Source: Mycolicibacterium lutetiense (GTDB lineage: Bacteria; Actinomycetota; Actinomycetes; Mycobacteriales; Mycobacteriaceae). From it: DNA of 64,000 nt. Positions 1 through 11,401 of the stretch are shown here, piece by piece. The position numbers were made by a program, and so were the translations under genes. Where the stretch lies: NCBI RefSeq assembly GCF_017876775.1, contig NZ_JAGIOP010000002.1, forward strand, positions 3,782,001-3,846,000. Reading direction: 5' to 3'. The notes beneath the pieces were generated by a model. The model did no database searches and was not told the DNA's origin. It worked only from the letters and a program-made list of their open reading frames with translations. Each line of letters begins with the position of its first letter. Position 1 is the first letter of the stretch.

Positions 1-615
1 CGGGTCGCAGATCGTGGATCGGCGGACGTAATGGCGGTACCTCCCCTCGTCACGCCGCCGCCGTTCCGCCCGCGCACGTACGGCGGAGCTCCTGATTTCG
101 TCTTCGTCGGATTGCTGTCGTTGCCGCACAACGAGGATGGCGTGCGTTCGTTGCTGACCGATGTGTGGCCGCTGGTCTTGACGCGGATGCCGAACGCCAG
201 GCTGCGCATCATCGGGCGAGACTGCGGCCCGGAACTGGCCGAGGTGGTGGGGCGGTTCGGTGGTTCGGTCAGCCTGGAGGGCTACGTCGACGATCTCACC
301 GAGGTGCTGGGATCAGCGGCAGGGTTGATCAACCACCTGCGATTCGGGTCGGGGATCAAGCTGAAAGTGATCGAGGCGTTGGGCCGGGGGTTACCCGTGG
401 TCTCGACGAGTGTGGGGGCCGACGGATTCGCCGCTGGTGGCGAGCACGGCGTTTTGATCGCCGATCAGGCTGCACAATTCGTCGAGGCGATGGCTGAGTT
501 GACTGATCCCGGACGCAACCGTGAGATATCTGACGGTGCCCGTGCGCAATTCGATACCACCTTCGCCAAGGACGCCGTGTTCAGTTGTTATGACAAGGCT
601 TTCGCGTTGCGCTGA
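1..615 (+). CDS. GT4-type glycosyltransferase, 3' end only
   Basis: The frame is open from base 1, so the gene begins outside the window and the ATG at 31 is probably internal. What is visible is the C-terminal nucleotide-sugar-binding half of a GT-B glycosyltransferase. A beta-strand start (FVFVGLLSLPHNEDG) is followed by the family's donor-site segment GSGIKLKVIEALGRGLPVVS and a C-terminal helix. It probably transfers a sugar in envelope polysaccharide or glycolipid synthesis, but acceptor and donor cannot be read from this part. It converges on galU, whose product feeds UDP-glucose to such enzymes; that link is only contextual. Confidence 0.8.
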   Translation, partial: RVADRGSADVMAVPPLVTPPPFRPRTYGGAPDFVFVGLLSLPHNEDGVRSLLTDVWPLVLTRMPNARLRIIGRDCGPELAEVVGRFGGSVSLEGYVDDLTEVLGSAAGLINHLRFGSGIKLKVIEALGRGLPVVSTSVGADGFAAGGEHGVLIADQAAQFVEAMAELTDPGRNREISDGARAQFDTTFAKDAVFSCYDKAFALR

Positions 616-665
616 TCGCGGCCGGAGTGGCTGTTGCGGCGGTTATCGGGTTGGCCGGCGTGGTG

Positions 666-1595
666 CTATGGAGAAGGCGCCGTACCGCCTGAGTTCGGGC
701 CGTCGAGCTGAGTCGCCAGATCCCGTAGCGCAGGGCCGTATTCGGGATGGGACAGGGCGAAGGCGAACTGTGCGATCAAGTAGTCGGCCGGATTGCCGGT
801 GTCATACCAGTGTCCCTGGATGACCTGGCCGTAGACGGCGTGGCCGTTGGCGTAGGCGTTGATGGCGTCGGTCAGGTAGATCTCGCCCGATTGGTCGCCC
901 TCGTGCCAGCGCTTCGTCTGTTCGCTCAGCTCGTCGACGACGCCCGGGGTGATGACGTAACCGCCGATGGCGGCGTATGCCGAAGGAGCCTCCGCGGGCC
1001 GGGGCTTCTCGATGATCCCGGTGATCCGCAGAAGCCCGTCGGCCAGATCCTCTTTCACGACGGGTACGCCGTAGCGGTACGACTGCTCGGGAGCCATCGG
1101 CATCAAGGCCAGCACCGGGGACGACGTCTGCTCATAGGCCCGGATCAACTGCTGGGCACGGGGAACCTCGGCAACGAAAACGTCGTCGGGCCAGAGCACC
1201 AGCACCGGCTCGTCGCCGAACGGGCGTGAGGCATTGAGCACCGGGGTGCCGTTGCCGTACGGGCCGTGCTGGTGGAGGTAGGTGATGTGGCCGCGGGCAG
1301 ACAACTCACCGACCTCCTCGACCGCGTCGGCATACGCATCCTTGCCGTCGGCGCGGAGCTGGTCGACCAGTGTCGTGTTCGGGCGAAAGTGCTCTTCGAT
1401 CAAGGTTTTTCCACCGGAGACAACGATGGTGATGTCGGTGATGCCGGAGTTGACCAACTCACGGACCGTATGTTCGATGACCGGCTTGTCGCCGACCGGC
1501 AGCATCTCTTTCGGGATCGCCTTGGTCAGCGGTAGCAGGCGCGAACCGATACCGGCGGCGGGGATGACGGCTTTGCGGATGGCCTGTCGTGACAT
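666..1595 (-). CDS. galU: UTP--glucose-1-phosphate uridylyltransferase
   Basis: Makes UDP-glucose from UTP and glucose-1-phosphate in the cytosol, for glycan and trehalose synthesis. At 309 aa it has the usual GalU length. The nucleotidyltransferase signature is at residues 13-33 (AAGIGSRLLPLTKAIPKEML), with the UTP-binding loop and the catalytic-site lysine of PKEMLP. VLVLWPDDVF is the metal-binding region and IIEKP the late sugar-phosphate motif. The start is an ATG with no competing upstream start. The gene stands alone, converging with the glycosyltransferase. A short GTGGT/ACCAC inverted repeat (1630-1641) lies just upstream in the 79-bp leader; its role is unknown. Confidence 0.93.
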   Translation of the reverse strand: MSRQAIRKAVIPAAGIGSRLLPLTKAIPKEMLPVGDKPVIEHTVRELVNSGITDITIVVSGGKTLIEEHFRPNTTLVDQLRADGKDAYADAVEEVGELSARGHITYLHQHGPYGNGTPVLNASRPFGDEPVLVLWPDDVFVAEVPRAQQLIRAYEQTSSPVLALMPMAPEQSYRYGVPVVKEDLADGLLRITGIIEKPRPAEAPSAYAAIGGYVITPGVVDELSEQTKRWHEGDQSGEIYLTDAINAYANGHAVYGQVIQGHWYDTGNPADYLIAQFAFALSHPEYGPALRDLATQLDGPNSGGTAPSP

Positions 1596-1674
1596 TTGTC
1601 CCCGCTTCCCGGATCTCGAAGGTTTCCTAGTGGTTTACCACCAAGATGGCGTCATCGAGACCATGCGAATCGGA

Positions 1675-2274
1675 TTAGGCAATCGGAATTCCCCAGCGCG
1701 CACCGAATGCGATCTGCTCCAGCGGCAGCCGTTCCCGGGGCCGGCTGTCGCGTTCGATGATCGCAGGGTCGGCCACCGAGTAGTCACCGAGCGTGCCCAC
1801 CGCGATCACGGCCAACGGCCGCACCTCGTCCGGAATGCCGAACGCGGCCTGCGCTCCCTCGACGTCGAAGCCGGCCATCGGATGGACGATCAGTCCACGG
1901 GACACCGCCTCGACGGTCAGCTGGGCGATCGCCGCCCCGGCGTCGACGGCCGCGTACCGCGCGGTCCGCTCATCGTCGCCCTCATCGACGCACACCAGAA
2001 TCAGGGCCGAGGCGGCCTGGGCATAACTGTTGCCGCGTTTGAGCAGGCCGGCCAATGTAACGAAGGTCTCATCGCCCCGCCGGCCCACCACGAACCGCAC
2101 CGGTTCACGGTGGCCCCAGCTGGCGGCCCAGCGCGCGGCTTCCAACAGTGCGGTGAGCTGGTCAGCGGTGATGGCGGCGTCAGGGTCGAAGGCCCGGGGG
2201 CTCCAGCGGGCCGCGAGATCGGGGTGGATCGGCACGCTGGTGCCGGCCGGCCGGCCGTTCGGCGAGTCAGGCAC
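1675..2274 (-). CDS. nitroreductase-family protein
   Basis: A 199-aa protein of the FMN-dependent nitroreductase fold, probably an NAD(P)H oxidoreductase. Seen: the N-terminal RWSPRAFD helix, which precedes FMN binding in the family, LLEAARWAASWGHREPVRFVV, the central helix AAVDAGAAIAQLTVEAVSRGL that packs on the flavin, and a C-terminal RPRERLPLEQI segment. I take a GTG start at 2274 because the open frame further upstream runs antisense through lysC and shows no family similarity. The gene is divergent from lysC across an 87-bp region that must hold both promoters. The substrate cannot be inferred. Confidence 0.85.
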   Translation of the reverse strand: MPDSPNGRPAGTSVPIHPDLAARWSPRAFDPDAAITADQLTALLEAARWAASWGHREPVRFVVGRRGDETFVTLAGLLKRGNSYAQAASALILVCVDEGDDERTARYAAVDAGAAIAQLTVEAVSRGLIVHPMAGFDVEGAQAAFGIPDEVRPLAVIAVGTLGDYSVADPAIIERDSRPRERLPLEQIAFGARWGIPIA

Positions 2275-2361
2275 GTCAGCCAAGCTACCGGCGGGGAAAA
2301 TCGCGTGCGCGTCTCCCTTATCCTGTGTGGGACTCAATCCAGCGTTCTGAAGGGTTAGATA

Positions 2362-4663
<2,302 letters not shown>

Positions 4664-4670
4664 TCTGCGG

Positions 4671-5795
4671 GTGAACCCAGCCCGCAGGTTCGCCGCTGTC
4701 GCGATACTTGCTGCGGCGGTCTGGCAAGCGCCGGCCGCCCACGCGAACCCCGGCTTCGGTGATCCGGTGGTGCCTCCACTGGCCTCGGGCCAGGTGTTGC
4801 GGATCGGGCCGAGCGCCGGAACCGGTACGCCCACCCGTGATTACGGAATCGGTGCCACCGATCTGTGTGAGTTCATGGAGTTCCCCAGCCGGGTGCTCCA
4901 GGTGTGCGGTGACAGTTTCGCCGGGCAGGCCGTGGGCTTCGGCGGCTGGCATTCGCCGGTTGCGCTGCACGTCGATGCCGACTCGATCGAGGACGCGGGC
5001 GGTGTGCGCTACCGAGGCGTGACCGGGGTGGACAAGCCATTGCTCGCCGACGCCGCGCCGACCGGTTCGTCGCAGTTGCCTGCCGGCGTGATCTCCATCA
5101 ACCGCGAGAACTACATGTTGGTGACCACCACCTACAACCTCAAGCCTCAGAGTTCCCGCTTGGTGAAAGCCGATGCAGCCCAGCCGAATTGGCCGACAGT
5201 TCCCGGCTCGGTGCGCGACGCCAACTACCAGGGCGGCGCGCAGTCGCAGATCACGGGTTACTACGACCCGGTCCCGGCGCCGGATTCTCCGAGCGGGTGG
5301 GTGTACATCCTGGCCAACAATTTCGACCGCAGCAGTCCGGCGTTCCTGTACCGGGCCAACCCGAAGACCTTCACCGACCGGGCCGGCTGGCAGGGCTGGT
5401 CGTCAGCGGGTGGCTGGGGCAAGGTGCCGACCGCGTTGTTCTCCGACCGGGTCGGGGAGATGAGCATCCGGCAGATCGACGGCAAGCCCGTGCTGTCGTA
5501 CTTCAACGCGACCAACGGAAACATGGAGATGCGGGTCGCCTACGACCCGACCGGTTTGGGCACCGCACCGGTGACCACAGTGGTGTTCGGCAGTGTCTGG
5601 CCGGACCCGGTCGACTCGTTGCCGCCGCCGGAGGTCAACCAGTTGGCCCAGCCCTACGGCGGCTACATCTCACCAGGGTCCACGCTCGATCAGGTCCGCG
5701 TCTTCATCAGCCAGTGGAACACCATGGCCCGCGGCGGCAGCCCGTACCGGGTGATCCAGTACGCGGTGAACCCGTTCAAGCCCTGGGATCAGTAG
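4671..5795 (+). CDS. secreted DUF4185-domain protein
   Basis: A 374-aa exported protein starting at a GTG 8 bases after asd. An N-terminal signal peptide (about residues 1-26, ending AHA before NPGFG) is followed by a DUF4185 domain. This fold resembles a beta-propeller glycosidase and features repeated Trp/Gly motifs such as GWQGWSSAGGWGKVP. From recall, M. tuberculosis has a similar gene (Rv3707c) just beyond asd. Function is unknown; a glycan-binding or glycosidase role in the envelope is possible. It is probably read with lysC-asd. Confidence 0.8.
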   Translation: MNPARRFAAVAILAAAVWQAPAAHANPGFGDPVVPPLASGQVLRIGPSAGTGTPTRDYGIGATDLCEFMEFPSRVLQVCGDSFAGQAVGFGGWHSPVALHVDADSIEDAGGVRYRGVTGVDKPLLADAAPTGSSQLPAGVISINRENYMLVTTTYNLKPQSSRLVKADAAQPNWPTVPGSVRDANYQGGAQSQITGYYDPVPAPDSPSGWVYILANNFDRSSPAFLYRANPKTFTDRAGWQGWSSAGGWGKVPTALFSDRVGEMSIRQIDGKPVLSYFNATNGNMEMRVAYDPTGLGTAPVTTVVFGSVWPDPVDSLPPPEVNQLAQPYGGYISPGSTLDQVRVFISQWNTMARGGSPYRVIQYAVNPFKPWDQ

Positions 5796-5807
5796 CTCCC
5801 GGCTCTT

Positions 5808-5825
5808 TCACAGCTGATTCATAGC
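5808..5825 (+). promoter_or_regulatory. candidate PhoP box (7-bp direct repeat, 11-bp period)
   Basis: TCACAGC at 5808-5814 and TCATAGC at 5819-5825 are separated by 4 bases. This is the arrangement described for the mycobacterial PhoP response regulator: two TCACAGC heptamers, start to start 11 bp. It lies about 33 bp upstream of the next gene. Binding is inferred. Confidence 0.45.
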
Positions 5826-5857
5826 TAATTCTTGATCTGTACCTCAACAGCGCTCGC

Positions 5858-6274
5858 ATGCTCGATGTCATGACTCAAACCTCACCCGATCCCGATCCTG
5901 CGACCGAACCAGTGGCCGCGCCAGTCGCGCCGGTCGCCCGGCCCGCCGAGCACAAGCCGAGCCGCCTGCTTCAGGCGTTCGCGTGGGTGGGCATCGCCGC
6001 GGGCAGCGTCTTCATCGTCGCCGTGGTCTTCGGCGCCGGCTTCTTCCTGGGCGCACATTCCGATGGCGGCGGCCATCACCACCGCGGCGGGCATGACCGT
6101 GGCGGCATGATGATGCACCATCCCGGCGGGATGGGCGGACCAGGCGGAATGGGCGGAATGGAACACCGTCGCGGCATGATGCCGTCGTGGGGCCCCGGTG
6201 GTCCCGGTGGCCCGGGCAGCGGCTCTGACCGTCCTGAGACCCCGCCGACACCGGCACCGCCTGCGCGACCATAA
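5858..6274 (+). CDS. single-pass membrane protein with His/Gly/Met-rich tail
   Basis: A small envelope protein (138 aa, or 134 aa if it starts at the ATG at 5870). A Pro/Ala-rich N-terminus is followed by one membrane segment (about residues 40-62, FAWVGIAAGSVFIVAVVF...). The outer tail is very rich in His, Gly and Met, including GGGHHHRGGHDRGG and MMMHHPGG, then Pro. Such tails bind transition metals such as copper or nickel in other proteins, but that is inference here. The product sits between a possible PhoP box and a Fur regulator gene. By position it matches a proline-rich protein in the M. tuberculosis locus. Confidence 0.65.
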   Translation: MLDVMTQTSPDPDPATEPVAAPVAPVARPAEHKPSRLLQAFAWVGIAAGSVFIVAVVFGAGFFLGAHSDGGGHHHRGGHDRGGMMMHHPGGMGGPGGMGGMEHRRGMMPSWGPGGPGGPGSGSDRPETPPTPAPPARP

Positions 6275-6284
6275 TCACAGCCCA

Positions 6285-6308
6285 CTCTTTTGGATTGACT
6301 CCAAAGAG
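6285..6308 (+). promoter_or_regulatory. inverted repeat in the fur promoter (candidate Fur operator)
   Basis: CTCTTTTGGA (6285-6294) and TCCAAAGAG (6300-6308) form a near-perfect inverted repeat centred 30 bp before the Fur-family start. A TTGACT (6295-6300) lies inside it and a CATACT (6313-6318) between it and the GTG. The CATACT ends 6 bases before the start codon, suggesting a leaderless message with the regulator sitting on its own promoter. Confidence 0.5.
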
Positions 6309-6324
6309 CGCGCATACTGGAGCC

Positions 6325-6765
6325 GTGACCACGGTGCATGACCACGACCCCAAGGCCCTGCTGCGGGCTGCCGGGTTGCGCGTGACGGCACCGCGGGTCG
6401 CGGTTCTTCAGGCACTGGCCGACCATCCGCATTCCACTGCGGACGATGTGGCCGGCCTGGCGCGCGAAAACCTCGGTTCGGTGTCGACCCAGGCGGTCTA
6501 CGACGTGCTGCGGGCCTGCGTCAACGCCGGCCTGGTCCGTCGGATCGAACCGGCCGGTTCCTCGGCACGCTACGAGACCCGCGCCGGCGACAACCACCAT
6601 CACCTGGTCTGCCGGGTGTGCGGTGTGGTCGCCGATGTCGATTGCGCGGTGGGCGAGACCCCCTGCCTGGAGCCCTCTGGCCTGGCCGGTTTCGCGGTCG
6701 ACGAGGCCGAGGTCGTGTTCTGGGGAATCTGCGCCGATTGCCAGAAAGCCACCGGCACCGCATAA
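6325..6765 (+). CDS. Fur-family metal/peroxide-responsive regulator (FurA-like)
   Basis: A 146-aa repressor resembling mycobacterial FurA. It has a winged-helix domain (LRAAGLRVTAPRVAVLQAL ... STQAVYDVL). A dimerisation/metal domain follows with the GDNHHHLVCRVCG motif and the second CxxC pair ICADC, consistent with structural zinc plus a sensing iron or manganese site. FurA usually precedes katG; here no katG follows, so this is an orphan or paralogue. The GTG at 6325 is preferred because it lies just downstream of a -10-like CATACT. A palindrome upstream suggests autoregulation. Confidence 0.88.
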   Translation: MTTVHDHDPKALLRAAGLRVTAPRVAVLQALADHPHSTADDVAGLARENLGSVSTQAVYDVLRACVNAGLVRRIEPAGSSARYETRAGDNHHHLVCRVCGVVADVDCAVGETPCLEPSGLAGFAVDEAEVVFWGICADCQKATGTA

Positions 6766-6788
6766 GACCACTCTGCAGCCCAACGGAT

Positions 6789-6819
6789 GCCCCGGCCACT
6801 ACCCCTTGGTGGCCGGGGC
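6789..6819 (+). terminator. strong hairpin after the fur gene
   Basis: A perfect 11-bp stem (GCCCCGGCCAC, 6789-6799, with GTGGCCGGGGC, 6809-6819) has a 9-base loop and lies 24 bases after the Fur stop. There is no long T-run, as is usual for mycobacterial terminators. Confidence 0.65.
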
Positions 6820-6879
6820 TCCTTGGTATTCGGCCAAGCGCTGGGCAGAGCACCGGGAATCGTGAGATTCTCGCTAACC

Positions 6880-7407
6880 ATGACCCGCAAACGGCTCGTG
6901 GTCGCCGCACTGCTCGCGGTGCCGGTGCTGGCCGCCGGGTGCGGTGCGGGCGCCGATCCGGAGCGCGGCGCCGCCATGGTCTTCGCGGTCGGTGATTGTG
7001 TGAGTGTCCCCGCCACGTCCCCGGCTGCTCCCGGCGCCGCCCGCGCCGCCAAGGTGTCCTGCGAGGCCGATCCGAGCTACACGGTCGGGGCCATCGCCGA
7101 TGGCACCGGGACCTGCCCGAGCGCCGAGTACCAGCATCTGCCCGCCGAACTCGCCGACCCGTCGACCGCGCGGCTGTGTCTGGTTCCCAATCTGGTCGCC
7201 GATCACTGCTACGAGTTGGGTATGCCCGCAGGCATGGTGGAGCTGGCCGACTGCAGCGCGCGGACGGATCGCGGCCCGGGTGTGATGGTCCAGGTGACCC
7301 AGCGCCTCGACGTCCGCGACGGGTCCGCCTGCCCGGCCGAAACGGGGCACTACGCCTGGCCTTACCCGGCGCCGGCCCGAACCTATTGCACGCGGACGGT
7401 GTACTGA
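6880..7407 (+). CDS. lipoprotein, LppU-like
   Basis: A 175-aa predicted lipoprotein. The signal sequence MTRKRLVVAALLAVPVLAAGC ends in the lipobox LAAGC, so Cys21 would be lipidated. The exported domain has about ten cysteines (CVSVPA, VSCEAD, GTCPS, RLCLV, HCYEL, DCSAR, ACPAE, YCTRT), probably disulfide-bonded. This pattern and the terminal TYCTR resemble mycobacterial LppU, an assignment made from memory. The ATG at 6880 is chosen over an upstream in-frame start because it gives a proper signal peptide. Function unknown. Confidence 0.65.
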   Translation: MTRKRLVVAALLAVPVLAAGCGAGADPERGAAMVFAVGDCVSVPATSPAAPGAARAAKVSCEADPSYTVGAIADGTGTCPSAEYQHLPAELADPSTARLCLVPNLVADHCYELGMPAGMVELADCSARTDRGPGVMVQVTQRLDVRDGSACPAETGHYAWPYPAPARTYCTRTVY

Positions 7408-7412
7408 CTGGC

Positions 7413-8066
7413 ATGATCGAGGGCATGCGTGCCCTGACTGTCGGTTTCGGGCTGGCCGGTCTCGCACTGGCATTGGCTGCACCTGTTGGTGCGCGCCCCT
7501 CGGATCCTGGTGTCGTGTCCTATGCCGTCATGCCCAAAGGTTCGGTGGGCAACATCATCGGTGCCCCGATGACCTGGGAGTCGCAGTTCACGACTCCGTT
7601 CCAGGGGTTCTCGGTGGAAAACCCGGTGTGCAACAACTGGGCTGACATCGGCCTGCCCGAGGTCTTCAATGACCCGGACCTCGCCTCGTTCAACGGCGCC
7701 ACCACCCAGACGGCGGCCGGTGACGACAACCATTACGTCAAGCAGGCGATCGGGGTGTTCGCCACACCTGAGGCTGCCGACCGCGCGTTCCACCGGGTGG
7801 TGGACCGCACCGCCGGCTGCTCGGGCCAGACCACCGCGATGCACCTGGAGAACTTCGTGACCCAGGTGTGGACGTTCACCGGCGGCCCGGCGAGCGCCAC
7901 CGACGCGGATTGGGTGAAACAGGAGGCCGGCACCGACCGTCGCTGTTTCAACACCACCCGCAAACGGGAAAACGTGCTGCTACAAGCGAAGGTGTGTCAG
8001 TCCGGCAACGCCGGCCCCGCTGTCAACGTGCTGGCGGGGGCCATGCAGAACACGCTCGGGCAGTAG
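7413..8066 (+). CDS. secreted sensor-domain (PknH_C-like) protein
   Basis: A 217-aa exported protein (213 aa from the ATG at 7425). The signal peptide is GFGLAGLALALAAPVGA, cleaved about residue 29. The rest resembles the extracellular PknH-type domain found in many mycobacterial lipoproteins: paired cysteines (PVCNNW, AGCSGQT, RRCFNTT, KVCQS) and the helix-turn VFATPEAADRAFHRVVDRTAGC. By position it corresponds to a conserved gene next to egtA in M. tuberculosis. It starts 5 bases after the lipoprotein gene, so the two are probably co-transcribed. Ligand unknown. Confidence 0.75.
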   Translation: MIEGMRALTVGFGLAGLALALAAPVGARPSDPGVVSYAVMPKGSVGNIIGAPMTWESQFTTPFQGFSVENPVCNNWADIGLPEVFNDPDLASFNGATTQTAAGDDNHYVKQAIGVFATPEAADRAFHRVVDRTAGCSGQTTAMHLENFVTQVWTFTGGPASATDADWVKQEAGTDRRCFNTTRKRENVLLQAKVCQSGNAGPAVNVLAGAMQNTLGQ

Positions 8067-8142
8067 AAGATGTCAGTGCTATCTGGATGATGGAACCTAG
8101 CCGAGCGGTTTGACATCGGTGGGGACCGGGAGGGGGATTGCG

Positions 8143-9423
8143 ATGGCAGTACCCGTCAGGTCTGATCCAGCTCGCCTTCCTCCGGGCGAATTCCTCAATG
8201 CCGAGCACGCGGCGTCGTGCATCGAAGCGCACTGCCTGCGTGACGGGCCGGTCGGGCAGGTGGGCCTGGAGATCGAGGCGCACTGTTTCGACGTCGATGA
8301 TCCGCTGCGGCGCCCCGGTTGGGATGAGCTCTCCGAGGTGATCGCCTCGGTACCCGCGTTGCCCGGTCACAGCCGGATCACCGTCGAACCCGGGGGTGCG
8401 GTCGAGTTGTCCGGGCCCCCGGCGGACGGACCTTCGGCGGCCATTACCGCTCTGCAGGCCGATCGGGCCGTGCTTCGCGCCGAGTTCGGACGCCGAGGAC
8501 TGGGCCTGGTGCTGTTGGGCGCGGATCCGGTGCGGCCCACGCAACGGATCAACCCGGGCTCGCGCTACCAGGCGATGGAGACGTTCTTCGCGGCCAGTGG
8601 GTCAGCAGAGGCGGGGGCGGCGATGATGACGTCGACGGCCTCGGTTCAGGTCAACCTCGACGCCGGCCCGCGCGCCGACTGGGCACAGCGGGTTCGTCTG
8701 GCGCATGCCCTCGGTCCGACGATGATCGCGATCACCGCGAATTCGCCGATGCTCGGCGGACAGTTCACCGGGTGGAAGTCCTCGCGGCAGCGGGTGTGGA
8801 GCCAGTTGGATTCCGCCCGGTGCGGACCGATTCTGGGCGCCGATGGCGACGATCCGGCCAGTGACTGGGCGCGTTATGCGTTGCGGGCGCCGGTGATGCT
8901 GGTCAACCTTCCCGACGAGGGCCTGGCGGTCCCCGTGACCAATTGGGTCCCGTTCGCCGACTGGGCCGACGGTCGCGCGGTGCTCGGAGGCCGTCGCCCC
9001 ACCGAAGCCGATCTCGAATACCACCTGACGACACTGTTCCCGCCGGTGCGTCCACGGCGCTGGCTGGAGATCCGCTATCTCGACAGCGTGCAGGATGCGT
9101 TGTGGCCGGCGGTGGTGTTCATGCTGAGCACGCTGCTGGACGATCCCGAGGCCGCCGCGATCGCCACCGAGGCGACGGCCCCGGTGGCCACGGCATGGGA
9201 CCGGGCGGCCCGGATCGGGCTGACCGATCGACGCCTCCAGGAAGCGGCGCTGGTGTGTGTTTCGGCCGCGGCCGAGCGGGCGCCGGCGGAGTTGACGGAA
9301 TCGATGGAGCAGTTGATGCGTTCGGTCCAGGAGGGACGCTGCCCGGCCGACGATTTCGCCGACCAGGTGGTGGGCCATGGAATCGCTTCTGCGATGGGCC
9401 TACTGGTGAAGGGCGAGCTTTGA
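8143..9423 (+). CDS. egtA: glutamate--cysteine ligase, ergothioneine pathway
   Basis: Makes gamma-glutamylcysteine, the sulfur donor for EgtB. At 426 aa it belongs to the GCS2 family. Seen: the ATP/glutamate-site segment [29 protein letters not shown], the core [12 protein letters not shown], and EIRYLDSV near the C-terminus. It closely resembles M. smegmatis EgtA as I recall it. The ATG at 8143 is chosen over a TTG at 8110 because a purine-rich GGGAGGGGG precedes it by a few bases and the homologue begins there. First gene of the egt operon; its stop overlaps egtB. Confidence 0.94.
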   Translation: MAVPVRSDPARLPPGEFLNAEHAASCIEAHCLRDGPVGQVGLEIEAHCFDVDDPLRRPGWDELSEVIASVPALPGHSRITVEPGGAVELSGPPADGPSAAITALQADRAVLRAEFGRRGLGLVLLGADPVRPTQRINPGSRYQAMETFFAASGSAEAGAAMMTSTASVQVNLDAGPRADWAQRVRLAHALGPTMIAITANSPMLGGQFTGWKSSRQRVWSQLDSARCGPILGADGDDPASDWARYALRAPVMLVNLPDEGLAVPVTNWVPFADWADGRAVLGGRRPTEADLEYHLTTLFPPVRPRRWLEIRYLDSVQDALWPAVVFMLSTLLDDPEAAAIATEATAPVATAWDRAARIGLTDRRLQEAALVCVSAAAERAPAELTESMEQLMRSVQEGRCPADDFADQVVGHGIASAMGLLVKGEL

Positions 9424-10709
9424 CCGCACGCGAGGCGTTGGCGCAGCAGCTCACCCGGGCGCGGGACCGCACCCTGGGTCTGGTCGACTTCGACGATGCC
9501 GAGCTGCACCGCCAGTACAGCCCGTTGATGAGCCCGCTGGTGTGGGACCTCGCCCATATCGGTCAGCAGGAAGAGTTTTGGCTGCTGCGCAGCGGCAATC
9601 CGGACCGTCCGGGCCTGCTCGCCCCGGAGGTCGACCGCCTCTACGACGCATTCGTGCATTCTCGGGTCAGCCGAGTCGGCCTGCCGCTGCTGCCGCCGAC
9701 GGATGCGCGAACCTATTGTGCGACGGTGCGATCCAAGGCTCTGGATGCGCTGGACGTCCTCGATGCTGACGATGCGGCGTTCAACTTCGGGCTGGTGATC
9801 AGCCACGAGAACCAGCACGACGAGACGATGTTGCAGGCGCTGAACCTGCGGTCCGGTCCACCACTGCTCGGCACCGGAACCGCCTTGCCTGCCGGGCGAT
9901 CGGGCGTGGCCGGTACCTCGGTGCTGATTCCGGGTGGGCCGTTCGTGCTCGGGGTAGACGAACTCACCGAACCGCATTCGCTGGACAACGAGCGCCCGGC
10001 GCATGCCGTGGAGGTGGCGGACTTTCGCATCGGGCGCGTCCCGGTCACCAATGCCGAGTGGCGCGAGTTCGTCGACGACAGCGGCTATCAGCAGTCGCGT
10101 TGGTGGTCTTCGCGCGGCTGGGCGCACCGTCAGGAGACGGGTCTGACCGCGCCCGAGTTCTGGGGGCCGGACGGCACCCGCACCCGGTTCGGCCACGTCG
10201 AGACCATCCCGGCCGACGAACCGGTCCAACACGTCACGTTCTTCGAAGCCGAGGCCTACGCGGCGTGGGCGGGGGCCCGGCTGCCCACCGAGATCGAGTG
10301 GGAGAAGGCCTGCGCCTGGGATCCGGCGGTCGGGGCCCGTCGCCGATTCCCCTGGGGTGCTTCCGAACCCACCGACGCCCTGGCGAACCTCGGCGGCGAC
10401 GCGCGTCGGCCCGCGCCGGTGGGTGCGTATCCGGCCGGAGCGTCGGCCTATGGTGTCGAGCAGATGTTGGGCGATGTCTGGGAGTGGACCACCTCGCGGC
10501 TGCGGCCCTGGCCCGGCTTCACCCCGATGGTCTACGACCGCTACACCGAGCCCTTTTTCGAAGGCAATGGGGCTGGGGACTACCGGGTCCTGCGCGGTGG
10601 TTCGTGGGCGGTGTCCGCCGACATCCTGCGGCCGAGCTTCCGCAACTGGGACCATCCGATTCGGCGCCAGATCTTCTCCGGTGTGCGTCTGGCCTGGGAC
10701 GCGTCCTGA
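9420..10709 (+). CDS. egtB: hercynine oxygenase (gamma-glutamyl-hercynylcysteine sulfoxide synthase)
   Basis: A non-haem iron enzyme that joins gamma-glutamylcysteine to hercynine with O2. At 429 aa it has an N-terminal DinB-like domain with the iron ligands in DLAHIG and SHENQHDE (HxxxHxE). A C-terminal formylglycine-generating-enzyme-type domain follows ([13 protein letters not shown] to GVRLAWD). The start is taken as TTG at 9420, in the TTGA that also holds the egtA stop. This gives [11 protein letters not shown], which aligns with the known N-terminus; no in-frame ATG or GTG fits. The overlap suggests translational coupling. Confidence 0.94.
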   Translation: MTAREALAQQLTRARDRTLGLVDFDDAELHRQYSPLMSPLVWDLAHIGQQEEFWLLRSGNPDRPGLLAPEVDRLYDAFVHSRVSRVGLPLLPPTDARTYCATVRSKALDALDVLDADDAAFNFGLVISHENQHDETMLQALNLRSGPPLLGTGTALPAGRSGVAGTSVLIPGGPFVLGVDELTEPHSLDNERPAHAVEVADFRIGRVPVTNAEWREFVDDSGYQQSRWWSSRGWAHRQETGLTAPEFWGPDGTRTRFGHVETIPADEPVQHVTFFEAEAYAAWAGARLPTEIEWEKACAWDPAVGARRRFPWGASEPTDALANLGGDARRPAPVGAYPAGASAYGVEQMLGDVWEWTTSRLRPWPGFTPMVYDRYTEPFFEGNGAGDYRVLRGGSWAVSADILRPSFRNWDHPIRRQIFSGVRLAWDAS

Positions 10710-11401
10710 TGTGCCGGCATATCGGGTGGTTGGGCGCACCGCGGTCGGTGGCCTCGCTGATGCTGGATCCGCCGCAGGGGCTGCTGGTGCAGTCGTATGC
10801 GCCGCGGCGCCAGAAACACGGGTTGATGAACGCCGACGGTTGGGGCGCAGGGTTTTTTGATGATGACGTGCCCCGTCGGTGGCGCAGTGACAAGCCGCTG
10901 TGGGGTGATGCCTCCCTCGCCTCGGTCGCACCCGCGTTGAGCAGTGGTTGCGTGGTCGCGGCCGTGCGTTCGGCGACCATCGGCATGCCGATCGAACCCT
11001 CGGCCTCCGCGCCGTTCACCGACGGGCAGTGGCTGCTGTCGCACAACGGGGTCGTCGACCGTGCGGTGCTGCCGTTGACTGGGGTCGCCGAATCCACCGT
11101 CGACAGTGCGGTGCTGGCCGCGCTGATCTTCGCGCGGGGTCTGGACGCACTGGGCCAGACGGTGGCCGAAGTCGGGGCCCTGGATCCGAATGCGCGCTTG
11201 AACATCCTGGCTGCCAACGGTTCTCGTATGGTAGCCACCACCTGGGGAGACACGCTGTCGATCTTGCGACTGCCGGAGGGCGTCGTACTCGCCAGCGAAC
11301 CCTACGACGACGATCCCGGCTGGTCCGACATCCCGGACCGCCATCTGGTGCACGTGACCGGCTCTGATGTCGAGCTCACACCCGTGGAAGGTTTGGTATG
11401 A
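10709..11401 (+). CDS. egtC: gamma-glutamyl-hercynylcysteine sulfoxide amidohydrolase
   Basis: Removes the glutamate from the EgtB product. A 230-aa Ntn-hydrolase of the class-II glutamine amidotransferase type. Met1 is followed directly by Cys2 (MCRHIGWLG), the expected nucleophile after Met removal. Further motifs are [19 protein letters not shown] and LLSHNGVV. The ATG overlaps the egtB stop by one base and its own stop overlaps the egtD start by four bases. Confidence 0.94.
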   Translation: MCRHIGWLGAPRSVASLMLDPPQGLLVQSYAPRRQKHGLMNADGWGAGFFDDDVPRRWRSDKPLWGDASLASVAPALSSGCVVAAVRSATIGMPIEPSASAPFTDGQWLLSHNGVVDRAVLPLTGVAESTVDSAVLAALIFARGLDALGQTVAEVGALDPNARLNILAANGSRMVATTWGDTLSILRLPEGVVLASEPYDDDPGWSDIPDRHLVHVTGSDVELTPVEGLV

